Source: Shewanella oncorhynchi (GTDB lineage: Bacteria > Pseudomonadota > Gammaproteobacteria > Enterobacterales > Shewanellaceae). Taken from it: a DNA stretch of 64,000 nucleotides. The translations under genes were made by a program, and so were the position numbers. Under the pieces are notes generated by a model. The model was not told the DNA's origin and ran no database searches. It saw only the letters and a program-made list of their open reading frames with translations. Each line of letters begins with the position of its first letter. Within the stretch, counting starts at the first letter, position 1. The stretch covers positions 62,001-126,000 of the forward strand of contig NZ_JABAEB010000011.1 of NCBI RefSeq assembly GCF_012584455.1, written 5' to 3'. Shown here piece after piece: positions 1 through 8,266 of the stretch.

Positions 1-801
1 TAGTGTTCTTTCTTTAACTTGTCTTGCTAGCTCTTCTTTATAGCTACGTTCGAGCTTGAGTAGCCGCTCTCTATCTTCTAAGGCTATTTGCAGTTCCGTC
101 TTAGAATTCTTTAAGGCGCTAAATGAGCTTCTAAGTTGTACTTGCATGCTATTGATGGAATCGGCGACTTGTTTGAATTCATCAATTTTTTCATGACGGT
201 CAAATTGTAGTGGCTCATATTCATGGTCTATGTCGATATTTTTGCAGTATTGGCTGAGTTTATCTAAGTGTTTAGTAATGTTGAACCACACTAAAAATAG
301 AATAAAGCCAGCCACTAAGAAGGTTTTAATGCCATTAGAAAGCAGAATGATAATGGCCTTATCATACAAGCGTTGATAGATAGCATCGACATCGACTTGT
401 ATTTCGAGTGTGCCGACATTGATGTTTTCAGTCGGTGATTTATAGACTAAAGGAAAGGTTTTATCTAAGGAGTGTTCTTGTTTCTGCTCGCCTGCATTCC
501 ATGCTTGGCCGCTGTCATCTTTAATCGAAATATAGTTAATATCGGGCAGCTGAATTAGCCCATTGAGCTGAGTGTTAATGAGCCGCTCGTCAATAACCCA
601 AATACTGGCGGCGAGCACATCTAAGTTCACCTTTTCCATGTTGGAAAATACTCTATCGATACGTACTACATCATTGCGATAATCACTGATCAACTGATAT
701 GCAGTGGTGATTAAGGTGATAACAGAACTAAAAAGTACAATAGACAGGGTAAGGTGCCTGCCTATGGGGCTTTTGATAAGTTGGCTAAAGAATGTCAGCA
801 T
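1..801 (-). CDS. Membrane sensor protein, probable histidine kinase (C-terminus outside window)
   Basis: The frame is open from an ATG at 799-801 to the window edge (267 codons), so only the N-terminal part is seen. It has a membrane helix at about residues 15-35, an extracytoplasmic region to about 147, a second helix at about 148-173, a HAMP-like linker and then a charged coiled coil ending in QVKERTL. That coiled coil is typical of the segment just before a histidine-kinase or PAS region. This is the usual layout of a periplasmic sensor kinase, but no catalytic motif lies inside the window, so a diguanylate cyclase or similar output is also possible. The ligand cannot be told. The gene is transcribed away from the SieB-like gene that follows. 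Confidence 0.7.
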   Translation of the reverse strand, partial: MLTFFSQLIKSPIGRHLTLSIVLFSSVITLITTAYQLISDYRNDVVRIDRVFSNMEKVNLDVLAASIWVIDERLINTQLNGLIQLPDINYISIKDDSGQAWNAGEQKQEHSLDKTFPLVYKSPTENINVGTLEIQVDVDAIYQRLYDKAIIILLSNGIKTFLVAGFILFLVWFNITKHLDKLSQYCKNIDIDHEYEPLQFDRHEKIDEFKQVADSINSMQVQLRSSFSALKNSKTELQIALEDRERLLKLERSYKEELARQVKERTL

Positions 802-969
802 CTTAAATTTTCTTTATGCAATAGCGGCTTGAGATGCTTATAAGCATAGACCTACAGATCCAGAAAGTGCATTTTCTCGCAGATAAAATCAACGAAATAT
901 GTCTTCATTTGTGGCATTGAATTTGCTTGTTAGCCGATAAGTTCAATTTTTTGTCACTGGGATAGCACT

Positions 970-1581
970 ATGTTTAAACTCAAGCTGGATTCAGTTAAGT
1001 TTTTTAGCCCGAAGAAAATGATGTTTAGAGTCATGTTGTGGCTTATGGTGAGTTGTTCTGTCTTACTTCTTATTCCCCCTAATGTGCTGGCAGTGCTGGC
1101 GCTCGATAAATTTGTGCCAGAACATGCACAGTTTGTTGGATTAGGTCTAATCGTTTCTATCGCTTACTTTTTGAGTCAATTAATTAACTTAGGCTTAGAT
1201 GAGTCTATCCGTCATTTAAGTGATAAGCGCGTTATTGAGACGATTGAAGCTAAAGTGAATCTACTTGATCCCGCTGAGCGAGCTTTAGTGAGGGAATTCT
1301 TTCTTCAAGGCGCCACGATTTTGACTCTGCCGCAAAATGAACCCGCTGTAAAAAGTTTAGTGAATGCCTGTATCTTAGAGAAGCTCGGTAACGAGCGCCA
1401 TTATGCAATTCAGGGACCGACCGCTGACTATAAGATTGCCATGAAAGCGCGTATGTACCTTAACCGTGATGTGCTGCGTTTGCCAGCAGGTGAGCCGAGC
1501 CAAGAAGAAATGCAGTCGTTGATTAAGGCGCGCCCGCAATTTTTGAATGGATTAGTACAAAACAGAAAACACGCAGCATAG
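970..1581 (+). CDS. SieB-like membrane protein (superinfection exclusion B family)
   Basis: 203 residues. Two hydrophobic segments (about 20-45 and 55-75) are followed by a soluble helical domain with conserved-looking LDPAERALVREFF and an ILEKLG stretch. The size, two N-terminal helices and this C-terminal pattern recall the superinfection-exclusion B (SieB) family of lambdoid prophages, which also has stand-alone chromosomal members in Shewanella and Vibrio. SieB itself aborts growth of some superinfecting phages; that this host copy does so is only an inference. No phage genes lie nearby. The assignment rests on remembered family appearance. Confidence 0.5.
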   Translation: MFKLKLDSVKFFSPKKMMFRVMLWLMVSCSVLLLIPPNVLAVLALDKFVPEHAQFVGLGLIVSIAYFLSQLINLGLDESIRHLSDKRVIETIEAKVNLLDPAERALVREFFLQGATILTLPQNEPAVKSLVNACILEKLGNERHYAIQGPTADYKIAMKARMYLNRDVLRLPAGEPSQEEMQSLIKARPQFLNGLVQNRKHAA

Positions 1582-1722
1582 GCGTGTTCAGCCTCACTCG
1601 GATGAGTGCTAGCTATGTTTTAGTTAGCATTTTTAACATGCGAGACAACAAAAAATGGGGGTGATAAAACCCCCTAGATTTTGCATTTATACAAGAAACA
1701 TGAAGAACAACTGGAGCAAAAA

Positions 1723-1854
1723 CTATGGTTTCGGTGCCGACTTCACAATGAACATCCAAGTGATATAAGACACTATCCCTATTGTGCTAAAGATAACGAT
1801 CATTGAAAGTAAGCCTATGGGGTTACCAAACATCAGATCTAACCAAAATGCCAT
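1723..1854 (-). CDS. DUF3149 family small membrane protein
   Basis: A 43-codon gene read on the minus strand from the ATG at 1852-1854 to a TAG at 1723-1725. An AGAGGA ribosome-binding site lies just upstream. The peptide has MFGNPIGLLSM followed by one hydrophobic helix and the ending WMFIVKSAPKP, which is the signature of the DUF3149 micro-proteins common in Shewanella, Vibrio and relatives. They are single-pass inner-membrane peptides of unknown function. It stands alone, convergent with the SieB-like gene. Confidence 0.85.
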   Translation of the reverse strand: MAFWLDLMFGNPIGLLSMIVIFSTIGIVSYITWMFIVKSAPKP

Positions 1855-2165
1855 GACTGAAATCCTCTTTCCTGTGAAGTCCTCGCTAAATTAGCGGTAT
1901 TCGATAGCTAAAATACTGATCTCGATCAATAAAAAATCGACATAGGAATACAAAGTCATAACCCTTAGTTAACTCTGTGATCTTGGTCAAATTTAAGGGT
2001 ATGCTTAACAGCGGCGAGTTCAAATAATTTAGTTTTGTTTCTTCTTCCGTTAGCGTCTAGGATTAACCTATTCAACTCGATCGATATTCAGTTAACGCGC
2101 TATTCCATTTATTCGTTCTTGTTTTTATATGAAGGCGCGATATCAGTTTTTTAAAGGAGTAAAAA
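1855..2165. other. Intergenic region upstream of the chemoreceptor
   Basis: This holds the upstream region of the minus-strand DUF3149 gene and of the chemoreceptor. A good AAAGGAG ribosome-binding site lies 7 bases before the chemoreceptor ATG. I see no further gene or repeat. Confidence 0.5.
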
Positions 2166-3755
2166 ATGGATTCTAAAAAAAGTCACAAGGATTCAATGGG
2201 ATATAATTCTATCTTTGCGCCACTATTGTTGCTGATTTATCCCCTCTATTGTTTGGTGATCACAGGGCACTTTGTTGCCATTTTGTGTTTAAGCGCGCTC
2301 GCCGCCATTTTAATGTTCAACATCAATAAATTAATCCGTAATTTGAGACAACTTGAGCGTGCAGCACACCACTTAGGCGAGGGAGATTTGAGTTATCAAT
2401 TGGAAGAGAAAGATGCGGGTGTGTTCATTAAGGTAGTACATAACATTAATCGCATGGGTGAGGATGTCAGCCGTACGATTTTGTCTTTATCTGATACCTG
2501 TGAAGGGATGAAAAAAGTCGCCTCGGATATCAAGGTTATCAGTGAACAGGCAAAGCAAGGCGTGTTAGAGCAAGAGCATCAAACTGAACTGGCAGCCAGT
2601 GCGATGACGCAGATGGTTTCAAGCGTACAAGCTGTATCGCAAAATGCGGTGAGTGCTGCGCAGGCAGCTGATATTGCCCAAAGTTCTGCTAAGCGCGGTG
2701 ATCAAATCATGAATGGCATAGTCACTAAAATTGGCGCTATGTCGCAACAGATCCATGATACTCGAACCGTGATCGAGCACTTGGCCGCCGACAGCAACAA
2801 TATCAGTAGTATTATTGAAACCATTTCGCAGGTGGCCGAACAAACCAATTTACTCGCTTTAAATGCTGCCATTGAAAGTGCGAGAGCGGGTGAACATGGT
2901 CGCGGTTTTGCTGTAGTCGCCGATGAAGTACGTAATCTTGCTAAACGAACATCCGAAGCCACGGTTGAGATCCAGCAGCAAATCGCCGCATTACAAAAAG
3001 GCGCACAACATGGTGTTGAAGTCATGTTGAAAAACGTGGCGATTGCCGACGAAACGGCTGATATGGTTGATCAAGCTCACAGTGCACTCGGGCAGATTGT
3101 CGCTCAGGTGGAGACCATTACCGATATGTCCCATCAAATCGCCACGGCATCGGGACAGCAACATACAGTAGCAGAGGAAATTAATAAAAATATCAGTGTG
3201 ATGGCTGAGCTAGCCCTGAGTAATGCCTCCCACACCAACAACACTAACTTATCGAGTTTGAAAGTGTATAACATGTCGCAGGAAATAGGCTCCTTGCTGC
3301 ATAGATTCCATGTGAATGCGGCATTTTTTAATTCGAGTCAGGCGCAAAATAAACTCTTTGTAAAATGGGGGCCTGAGTTAGACATAGGAATGCCTGAGAT
3401 CAATCGTCAACATCAACGCTTAGTCTCATTGATCAATGAATTACACCGCACATTAAATGAAGAGTATGGACTTGAAGCCATCAAACGTATCGTACAAGGG
3501 TTAGTGGATTACACCGCCAATCACTTTGCCTATGAAGAGGAACTCTTTGCGCGTTTTGGTTACCCTCAAACTGACAGCCACAAGGAAAAACACGGCAAGT
3601 TAGTTGGGCAAGTACTTGATTTTCAAAAGCGGGTTGTTAGAGGTGAAGATGTTGCCGACGAATTAATGGCTTTCTTGAAAGCTTGGTTGGTAAACCATAT
3701 TCAAAAAAGTGATAAAGAATATACCGCTTTTTTATTATCCCATGGCGCAGAATAA
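2166..3755 (+). CDS. Methyl-accepting chemotaxis protein with C-terminal hemerythrin domain
   Basis: 529 residues. Two closely spaced hydrophobic segments (about 15-50) leave almost no periplasmic domain; a HAMP region follows, then the helical signalling domain with the hairpin signature around [15 protein letters not shown] and [11 protein letters not shown]. The last 130 or so residues form a hemerythrin domain with all the expected metal ligands: His in RQHQ, His and Glu in NHFAYEEE, two His in HKEKH, and His and Asp in HIQKSD. Hemerythrin carries a di-iron centre that binds oxygen, so this should be a cytoplasmic oxygen or redox chemoreceptor that signals through CheA/CheW. AAAGGAG precedes the start. 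Confidence 0.95.
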   Translation: MDSKKSHKDSMGYNSIFAPLLLLIYPLYCLVITGHFVAILCLSALAAILMFNINKLIRNLRQLERAAHHLGEGDLSYQLEEKDAGVFIKVVHNINRMGEDVSRTILSLSDTCEGMKKVASDIKVISEQAKQGVLEQEHQTELAASAMTQMVSSVQAVSQNAVSAAQAADIAQSSAKRGDQIMNGIVTKIGAMSQQIHDTRTVIEHLAADSNNISSIIETISQVAEQTNLLALNAAIESARAGEHGRGFAVVADEVRNLAKRTSEATVEIQQQIAALQKGAQHGVEVMLKNVAIADETADMVDQAHSALGQIVAQVETITDMSHQIATASGQQHTVAEEINKNISVMAELALSNASHTNNTNLSSLKVYNMSQEIGSLLHRFHVNAAFFNSSQAQNKLFVKWGPELDIGMPEINRQHQRLVSLINELHRTLNEEYGLEAIKRIVQGLVDYTANHFAYEEELFARFGYPQTDSHKEKHGKLVGQVLDFQKRVVRGEDVADELMAFLKAWLVNHIQKSDKEYTAFLLSHGAE

Positions 3756-3816
3756 CCCCAAGAGCATGATTTTTGAGCGGTTAAATGCAATTTGTATTAA
3801 AGTCGCGGCAAAAGAC

Positions 3817-3844
3817 TTGCCATTGTCATAAGCAAAGGTATAAT
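3817..3844 (+). promoter_or_regulatory. Probable sigma-70 promoter of the tRNA-Leu locus
   Basis: TTGCCA (3817-3822) and TATAAT (3839-3844) are separated by 16 bases. Transcription would start near 3851, about 50 bases before the interrupted tRNA and 206 before the intact island tRNA. Confidence 0.6.
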
Positions 3845-3901
3845 TCCCAGCACTTAGAGACAGACAGTTGTTTTGATTGTTTCTAAGTGCATATTTGATA
3901 T

Positions 3902-3940
3902 GCCAGTGTGGTGAAATCGGTAGACACAGGGGATTCAAAA
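3902..3940 (+). pseudogene. 5' half of the native tRNA-Leu(CAA), split by the island
   Basis: This matches the first 39 nt of a tRNA-Leu up to and including the anticodon loop TTCAAAA, then the sequence abruptly stops resembling a tRNA. The missing 3' half is at 50631-50678. The joined halves give an 87-nt tRNA with a perfect GGGGA/TCCCC anticodon stem and a paired acceptor stem (GCCAGTG with CACTGGT). The native gene is therefore interrupted and non-functional here. Confidence 0.9.
3933..3940 (+). repeat. Left attachment core (attL) of the island
   Basis: ATTCAAAA occurs at both island ends (here and at 50623-50630). It coincides with the anticodon loop of tRNA-Leu, a classic tyrosine-integrase target. 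Confidence 0.85.
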
Positions 3941-4017
3941 GTCACAGTGTTTACAGCTTAATTTTCACTAAGCTGATGATGTAAAAAGTTAATTTGTAAA
4001 AATTAACGTGCAAAATC

Positions 4018-4036
4018 CTTGCAAAGATTTGCAAAG
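4018..4036 (+). repeat. Paired TTGCAAAG repeats near the left end (possible integrase arm sites)
   Basis: Two TTGCAAAG units stand almost back to back about 80 bp inside the left core. An almost identical pair lies at 50515-50535, about 90 bp inside the right core. The location suggests arm-type binding sites for the integrase; this is inferred from position only. A GTTAATTT/AAATTAAC hairpin lies beside it at 3988-4007. Confidence 0.45.
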
Positions 4037-4056
4037 TTTTTGAGATTGAAGATAAT

Positions 4057-4143
4057 GCCAGTGTGGTGAAATTGGTAGACACACGGGATTCAAAATCCCG
4101 CGCCCTTAAAAGCGTGCCGGTTCGACTCCGGCCACTGGTACCA
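4057..4143 (+). tRNA. tRNA-Leu(CAA), intact, island-borne
   Basis: An 87-nt tRNA with encoded CCA. The acceptor stem GCCAGTG pairs with CACTGGT. The anticodon stem CGGGA/TCCCG encloses the loop TTCAAAA, giving anticodon CAA. There is a long variable arm and a T arm CCGG-TTCGACT-CCGG. It differs from the split native tRNA in the D arm, the anticodon stem and the T stem, so it is a separate gene rather than a rebuilt copy. It lies about 115 bp inside the island and probably replaces the decoding function lost by integration. No convincing promoter of its own is visible, so it may use the host promoter at 3817-3844. Confidence 0.97.
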
Positions 4144-4150
4144 CTTCAAA

Positions 4151-4174
4151 GCCGACCTTAGCGTCGGTTTTTTT
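4151..4174 (+). terminator. Rho-independent terminator after tRNA-Leu
   Basis: The stem CCGAC/GTCGG is followed by seven T. A near-identical terminator follows the native 3' tRNA half at 50703-50725. Confidence 0.85.
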
Positions 4175-4272
4175 GTATCTAAAATTCAGTCATGTTAGAT
4201 ACTTACCAACTCGCTACTTTGCTAGAGTTCATCATTCACCTTCCAGCAAAGCACCACACTGGGCATGCTTGC

Positions 4273-4605
4273 CTAGGTCAAATCTTTGATGGTGGTTGTT
4301 TTTCCATTTTCCATCACCGACTTAATCCCGTTATCTCTTGCAGCTGTGCTCGAATACATTTGGCTGGTGCCTATGATTTGATGGTTGGCTGCTTTGAGGT
4401 TGAAATACGGCTTCTCGTTTTTAGCCACTTCTTTGGCATATCGGGCTTCGATTGGGGAGTTGGTTTGCACGGATTCAATACCGTTCAACGCACCACTCTT
4501 ACCTGTGTAAAGCTCGCTGGAGAGAATGACTTCTCCATTTCCCGCCTTTAATACAAACTTAAATTGCTCATTACTGCTTTTACTTAATTCATACCATCCT
4601 GACAT
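4273..4605 (-). CDS. YegP family (DUF1508) protein
   Basis: 110 residues consisting of two tandem repeats of the DUF1508 fold: FKFVLKAGNGEVILSSELY followed by a GKSGALNGIESV segment, then PYFNLKAANHQIIGTSQMY followed by a RDNGIKSV segment. Length and repeat pattern fit the YegP family well. These are small cytoplasmic proteins of unknown role. In marine gammaproteobacteria such genes are often found near the DUF2787 and radC genes of mobile islands, as here. The ATG has a GGAGCAACCCC leader. Confidence 0.9.
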   Translation of the reverse strand: MSGWYELSKSSNEQFKFVLKAGNGEVILSSELYTGKSGALNGIESVQTNSPIEARYAKEVAKNEKPYFNLKAANHQIIGTSQMYSSTAARDNGIKSVMENGKTTTIKDLT

Positions 4606-4745
4606 GGGGTTGCTCCTTATTCTTTAAGACCGTGCATAGCGCAAGCAAGGAAGACATTTCCTGCTTGAGCATCAGTGTAGTCGACTTTAGCGTGTTTAAT
4701 AGATGACTTTTGCGGCGGTTTTGAGTGTTTTGAGTGTTTTGAGGG

Positions 4746-5150
4746 TTAATCTGGCGACACAATGACATTAAAAACGTCTAACTCTTGCCAGTAGCACAGG
4801 AAGTTTTGCTCCCATATCGGGTAAAACTCTACTGCCGCTTCAATGACGAGTAGGCCACTGATGCTCTGAAATACGCCGCTGCTAAAGTCAAAGTCCAGTT
4901 CTTTAACCAACTCCCATTGCCCCATTTGGCCGACATAGCAAAAGTCGGTGATGTAGCATAACTGCCATTGTTCGGCGTGTTTCTCTAGCCTTATCTCCAC
5001 AGGATGAAAGCCACCCCGTTGTGGGCTGTAATCTGGATCACGAAAGTTAATCGTCACGGCATTGTCGGCTTGGTTACTGATAAATGGGGTTAATGCCAAT
5101 AGCAGTCTGTCAGAGACAGGCAAGGCCAACTCTTGATTAATGGTATTCAT
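4746..5150 (-). CDS. DUF2787 family protein
   Basis: 134 residues. The motif NFRDPDYSPQRGGFHPVEIRL and the pieces YITDFCYVG, ELDFDFSSGVFQ and IWEQNFLCYWQ match the DUF2787 family, found almost only in gammaproteobacterial islands and often beside radC. No function is known for the family, and I see no catalytic motif. It lies just downstream of the radC-like gene (19 bp gap), probably in the same transcript. The region after it carries a short run of TTTTGAGTG repeats near 4713-4745. Confidence 0.8.
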   Translation of the reverse strand: MNTINQELALPVSDRLLLALTPFISNQADNAVTINFRDPDYSPQRGGFHPVEIRLEKHAEQWQLCYITDFCYVGQMGQWELVKELDFDFSSGVFQSISGLLVIEAAVEFYPIWEQNFLCYWQELDVFNVIVSPD

Positions 5151-5169
5151 TGTGTGTCCTTAGTTGGTG

Positions 5170-5613
5170 TTAGAACAAATCGCTGTGGGTTTCGCGAAGG
5201 CTGGTAAAGCGGTTAAGGCCAATAATCACATGGTCGAGGACATTGATATCCAGCACTTTGGCGCACTCAATGACTTTACGGGTGAATTGAATATCGCTAG
5301 TGCTTGGTGTTGGATCGCCTGAAGGGTGGTTATGAACAAGGATAACGCTGGGCATATTGAGAATAACGGCCGTGCGTAACACTTCGACGGGTCGCATACT
5401 GATGCCATTCACTGAACCTGTCGCCACGACTTCCACGCAATTAATGGTGTGCTGGGTTGTCAGGTTTGCCACGATAAACATTTCTTTGGTTTCATGCTTA
5501 AGGTAGTCAAATACCTGCGCGGTATCTTCAGGCCGTGTGATGGCTTGCTCGGCCAAGGCGCACTGGGTTTCTTTGAACTGATATTTGACATTGATTTCTC
5601 GGATAATCGCCAT
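5170..5613 (-). CDS. RadC-like JAB/MPN domain protein
   Basis: 147 residues, the short version of RadC without the N-terminal helix-hairpin-helix region. The JAB/MPN metal motif is present: VLVHNHPSGDPTPSTSDI, which has HxH and the downstream S..D ligands, after FIVANLTTQHTI. Although named for DNA repair, RadC has no proven enzymatic role, and small RadC proteins are frequent passengers of phages and integrative elements. It sits between DUF2787 and DUF6641-like genes, all on the minus strand. Confidence 0.9.
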   Translation of the reverse strand: MAIIREINVKYQFKETQCALAEQAITRPEDTAQVFDYLKHETKEMFIVANLTTQHTINCVEVVATGSVNGISMRPVEVLRTAVILNMPSVILVHNHPSGDPTPSTSDIQFTRKVIECAKVLDINVLDHVIIGLNRFTSLRETHSDLF

Positions 5614-5683
5614 GGTCTATCCCTATTGGTGCTAAAGACTTCAGGAGAGAAGAGACTTCCTTCTGCTCCTGATAGTGTGTGCA

Positions 5684-6190
5684 TTACTTGGTGGTTTTGG
5701 CTGAGGTATCGCTTTTAGCCTCACTCTTTGGTTCTTTACTGGCCTCAGCACTAGCCTTAGCCTTCTTGGTCGGGAACTTGGCGGCCTTGAGGATGAACTC
5801 ATCTAGCTCACCTTTCTCTACGGCATCGATAATCAGCTTGATGGTGTCAGGTAGCAGGGCTTTATCACCGACATCAATGGCGGGTTTATCCTTTACCAGC
5901 TCGATAGGCTTAATCCCGATACGGACTTCGAAGTAATAGTGACCTTCACTGTCGTAGTACCATGGGCGCACTGTGATACGGCGGCGCACCTTCTTACGCT
6001 CTCCTGTCTCTGGGTCTTTCACACTTTTCTCGCGGTAGGCTTCAAACTCGCTGCCTTGGATAAAGCATTCGGCCATGTCCAATTGCTGCTTCAGCTTGTC
6101 AACCAAGCGGGTTCTTTTGCCGATGATAGGCGGCTTAACGGCGATTTCAGGGCGAGCGATAACCTTGAGCGAACTCAATAATGTTGTCAT
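5684..6190 (-). CDS. DUF6641-like island protein
   Basis: 168 residues. A basic N-terminal part (KRTRLVDKLKQQLDMAE), a middle block RRRITVRPWYYDSEGHYYFEV with tryptophan and tyrosines, an acidic helical segment, and a lysine/alanine/serine-rich tail from about residue 140. The layout fits the DUF6641 family seen in integrative elements of proteobacteria. The function is unknown; the basic character allows nucleic-acid binding. It lies 42 bp downstream of the AAA+ gene on the same strand and is probably co-transcribed. The family name is from memory. Confidence 0.6.
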   Translation of the reverse strand: MTTLLSSLKVIARPEIAVKPPIIGKRTRLVDKLKQQLDMAECFIQGSEFEAYREKSVKDPETGERKKVRRRITVRPWYYDSEGHYYFEVRIGIKPIELVKDKPAIDVGDKALLPDTIKLIIDAVEKGELDEFILKAAKFPTKKAKASAEASKEPKSEAKSDTSAKTTK

Positions 6191-6232
6191 GGGGTGTTCC
6201 TTTTCGTGGTTTAGTGGGTTGTATTGCTGGGG

Positions 6233-8266
6233 TTAGTTGATAAAGCCAATGCGGCGCGTGGCTTGTTTACGGTTGTTTTCTTGGGTTAACAGAGCAATCG
6301 CGGTGGCTCTGTGGTTGTGGTTAGGTTGAAATAACATACGCCTTGCTACGATAGCGAAGTCGCCGGGCGTTAATTGTTGTAGTGCGTGAAGTTGGTCAAC
6401 CTCTATTACTGTGAGTTTGTTAATCCCTAGCACCTGTCGATACAAGGTCTGGCGCTGGCTTTCAGTCAGATAGTCACAGGTCAGTTTAAAGTCAAAGCGG
6501 CGCATCACTGCGCTATCGATTGCGCTGAGTGCATTAGTTGCTGCAAACACGGGCATTGTGTTGCATTCAAGCTGTGACAGCAGTTCGTTGATGAGCTGCA
6601 CTTCATACTGCGCTTGAGCGCTCTCACGCTGACTGAGCAAGCTATCGACTTCATCAAAGAGCATCAGCTTCTTTGTTCTGTGCGCTTCTCTAAACAGCGC
6701 TGCAATGTTCTGCTCGCTCTCACCGACATACTTGCTCAGTACATCAGAGCACTTGATGTGCATGATATCCATGCCGTGGGTTTCAGCTAAGTGATGTACC
6801 CAGCCTGTTTTACCTGTACCTGGGGGGCCATTGAGTAGCACCCTAACAGGGAGGCTGTTGGCTATCGCGGTATCGATATCACTGATAATGGACTGTGTAT
6901 CTTGTCCGTCGATGGCGTTAAGGTTTAAGCAACTCGGGTCAAAGCTTAGCTGGCCTTGATATTTAGCCGCTGGCGGCTCTTCACCACAGGCTTCAAGGGT
7001 GGCATCAATAACATCCAATACCACGATTTCAGCCTCATCCCCCGTTAAGGCTAAGGTACTCGCCACATGGGCGGCGTTCGCAATATATGCCGGAGCGGCA
7101 TTAGATTTACTGGCTAACACCAAGCGAAATGCATCCGACACCTTAAGTGATTTCAGCATGGTTTTACTCATGGCAAAGCTAAAGGCTTCATCGGGTACAG
7201 GGATTTCCATTACTAACTTAAAGCGGCGTATGTAGCTTGGTTCAAGTTGCGATACATGGTTGGTAATCCAAATAGCAGGTACAGGATTGGTTTCCAGTAA
7301 GCGCATTAAGCCTTCTTTGGAGTAATGCTCATCGGCATGCTTAAACACGCTTTCGCATTCATCAACCAATAACAGGCTTTCATCTGAGCCATCGAGCAAG
7401 CTTTGCAGTAGATTAAGGTAGGTTAAGCGTTGGCTAGTGGGTTCTTTACTCAAGAACTCATCAGTCACTTTACCATCCTCAAACTGCACACTTTGCACCT
7501 CCACTAAGCTGCGCCGCAGTGCCTTTGCTAAGGTGCGGGATAGTTCGGTTTTACCTGTTCCCGCAGCCCCATAGAGTAAAATGTTAACGCCTTTCAGCCG
7601 CTGAGCCATGGCAGCTCTTAGATAGCGATACACTAAATCGGCATTCACATGCTCAAATTGCTTAAGCTTGAACTGTGCTGTGGGGCTGTGCTTGATAATC
7701 GGCGCGAGCATGGCTTCACGGCGAGTGAGCTTTTCAGTCACCAGCAATACCCTAAACGGCTCAGGTATTCTCAACAAATGCGGTAGGAGTAATGCTGCTC
7801 CCTCAATAAAGCGATTACGGGCTAAAGGTTCTAGCTGCCCATGAATATCATCACTGCTGAGTCCTGTTTCTTGCTCTAACCAATGAATGAGGATATCCGC
7901 ATCATGGTCAGCTAACAGATTAAGCAACTCTTTGAGCCCTGCATTGGCATTGAGCACGATGATGAGCACCATCATGGGTTTCATCGCGGCATCAAGCTTA
8001 AACAGTTCACACAGAAACCGCGCATTGTGCTGCACCGTTTCTGCCATGACAGGGTAATTATCCTTAAGCGGAAACAGCGCGAGGGTGCTGTCGATATCAT
8101 GGTTAATGCCATGTTGTAGCTTGATACCCACGAGCGAGTTAATCGCATAGGACGGCATATACTCAAAGCCATAATTGACGGCTGACAGTAATAAGTCTTC
8201 GGCGATTTGAGTTGCAAGGTAATAACAATGCTTAGCGTGTTTAGCGATGGGTTTGACGTTTATCAT
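6233..8266 (-). CDS. Double AAA+ ATPase
   Basis: 677 residues with two complete AAA+ modules. Module 1 has Walker A GAAGTGKTE (about residue 234) and Walker B LLLVDECES. Module 2 has Walker A GPPGTGKTG (about 480) and Walker B LMLFDEVDSLL, plus RRFDFKL with arginine-finger-like residues after each module. The N-terminal 220 residues look helical and match nothing I recognise. Two tandem ATPase modules suggest a remodelling machine of the CDC48/FtsH-like class, but no protease motif is seen. The start overlaps the stop of the upstream tyrosine recombinase gene by 4 bases (ATGA), so the two are translationally coupled. A role in controlling recombination or another element function is inferred. 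Confidence 0.85.
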   Translation of the reverse strand: MINVKPIAKHAKHCYYLATQIAEDLLLSAVNYGFEYMPSYAINSLVGIKLQHGINHDIDSTLALFPLKDNYPVMAETVQHNARFLCELFKLDAAMKPMMVLIIVLNANAGLKELLNLLADHDADILIHWLEQETGLSSDDIHGQLEPLARNRFIEGAALLLPHLLRIPEPFRVLLVTEKLTRREAMLAPIIKHSPTAQFKLKQFEHVNADLVYRYLRAAMAQRLKGVNILLYGAAGTGKTELSRTLAKALRRSLVEVQSVQFEDGKVTDEFLSKEPTSQRLTYLNLLQSLLDGSDESLLLVDECESVFKHADEHYSKEGLMRLLETNPVPAIWITNHVSQLEPSYIRRFKLVMEIPVPDEAFSFAMSKTMLKSLKVSDAFRLVLASKSNAAPAYIANAAHVASTLALTGDEAEIVVLDVIDATLEACGEEPPAAKYQGQLSFDPSCLNLNAIDGQDTQSIISDIDTAIANSLPVRVLLNGPPGTGKTGWVHHLAETHGMDIMHIKCSDVLSKYVGESEQNIAALFREAHRTKKLMLFDEVDSLLSQRESAQAQYEVQLINELLSQLECNTMPVFAATNALSAIDSAVMRRFDFKLTCDYLTESQRQTLYRQVLGINKLTVIEVDQLHALQQLTPGDFAIVARRMLFQPNHNHRATAIALLTQENNRKQATRRIGFIN

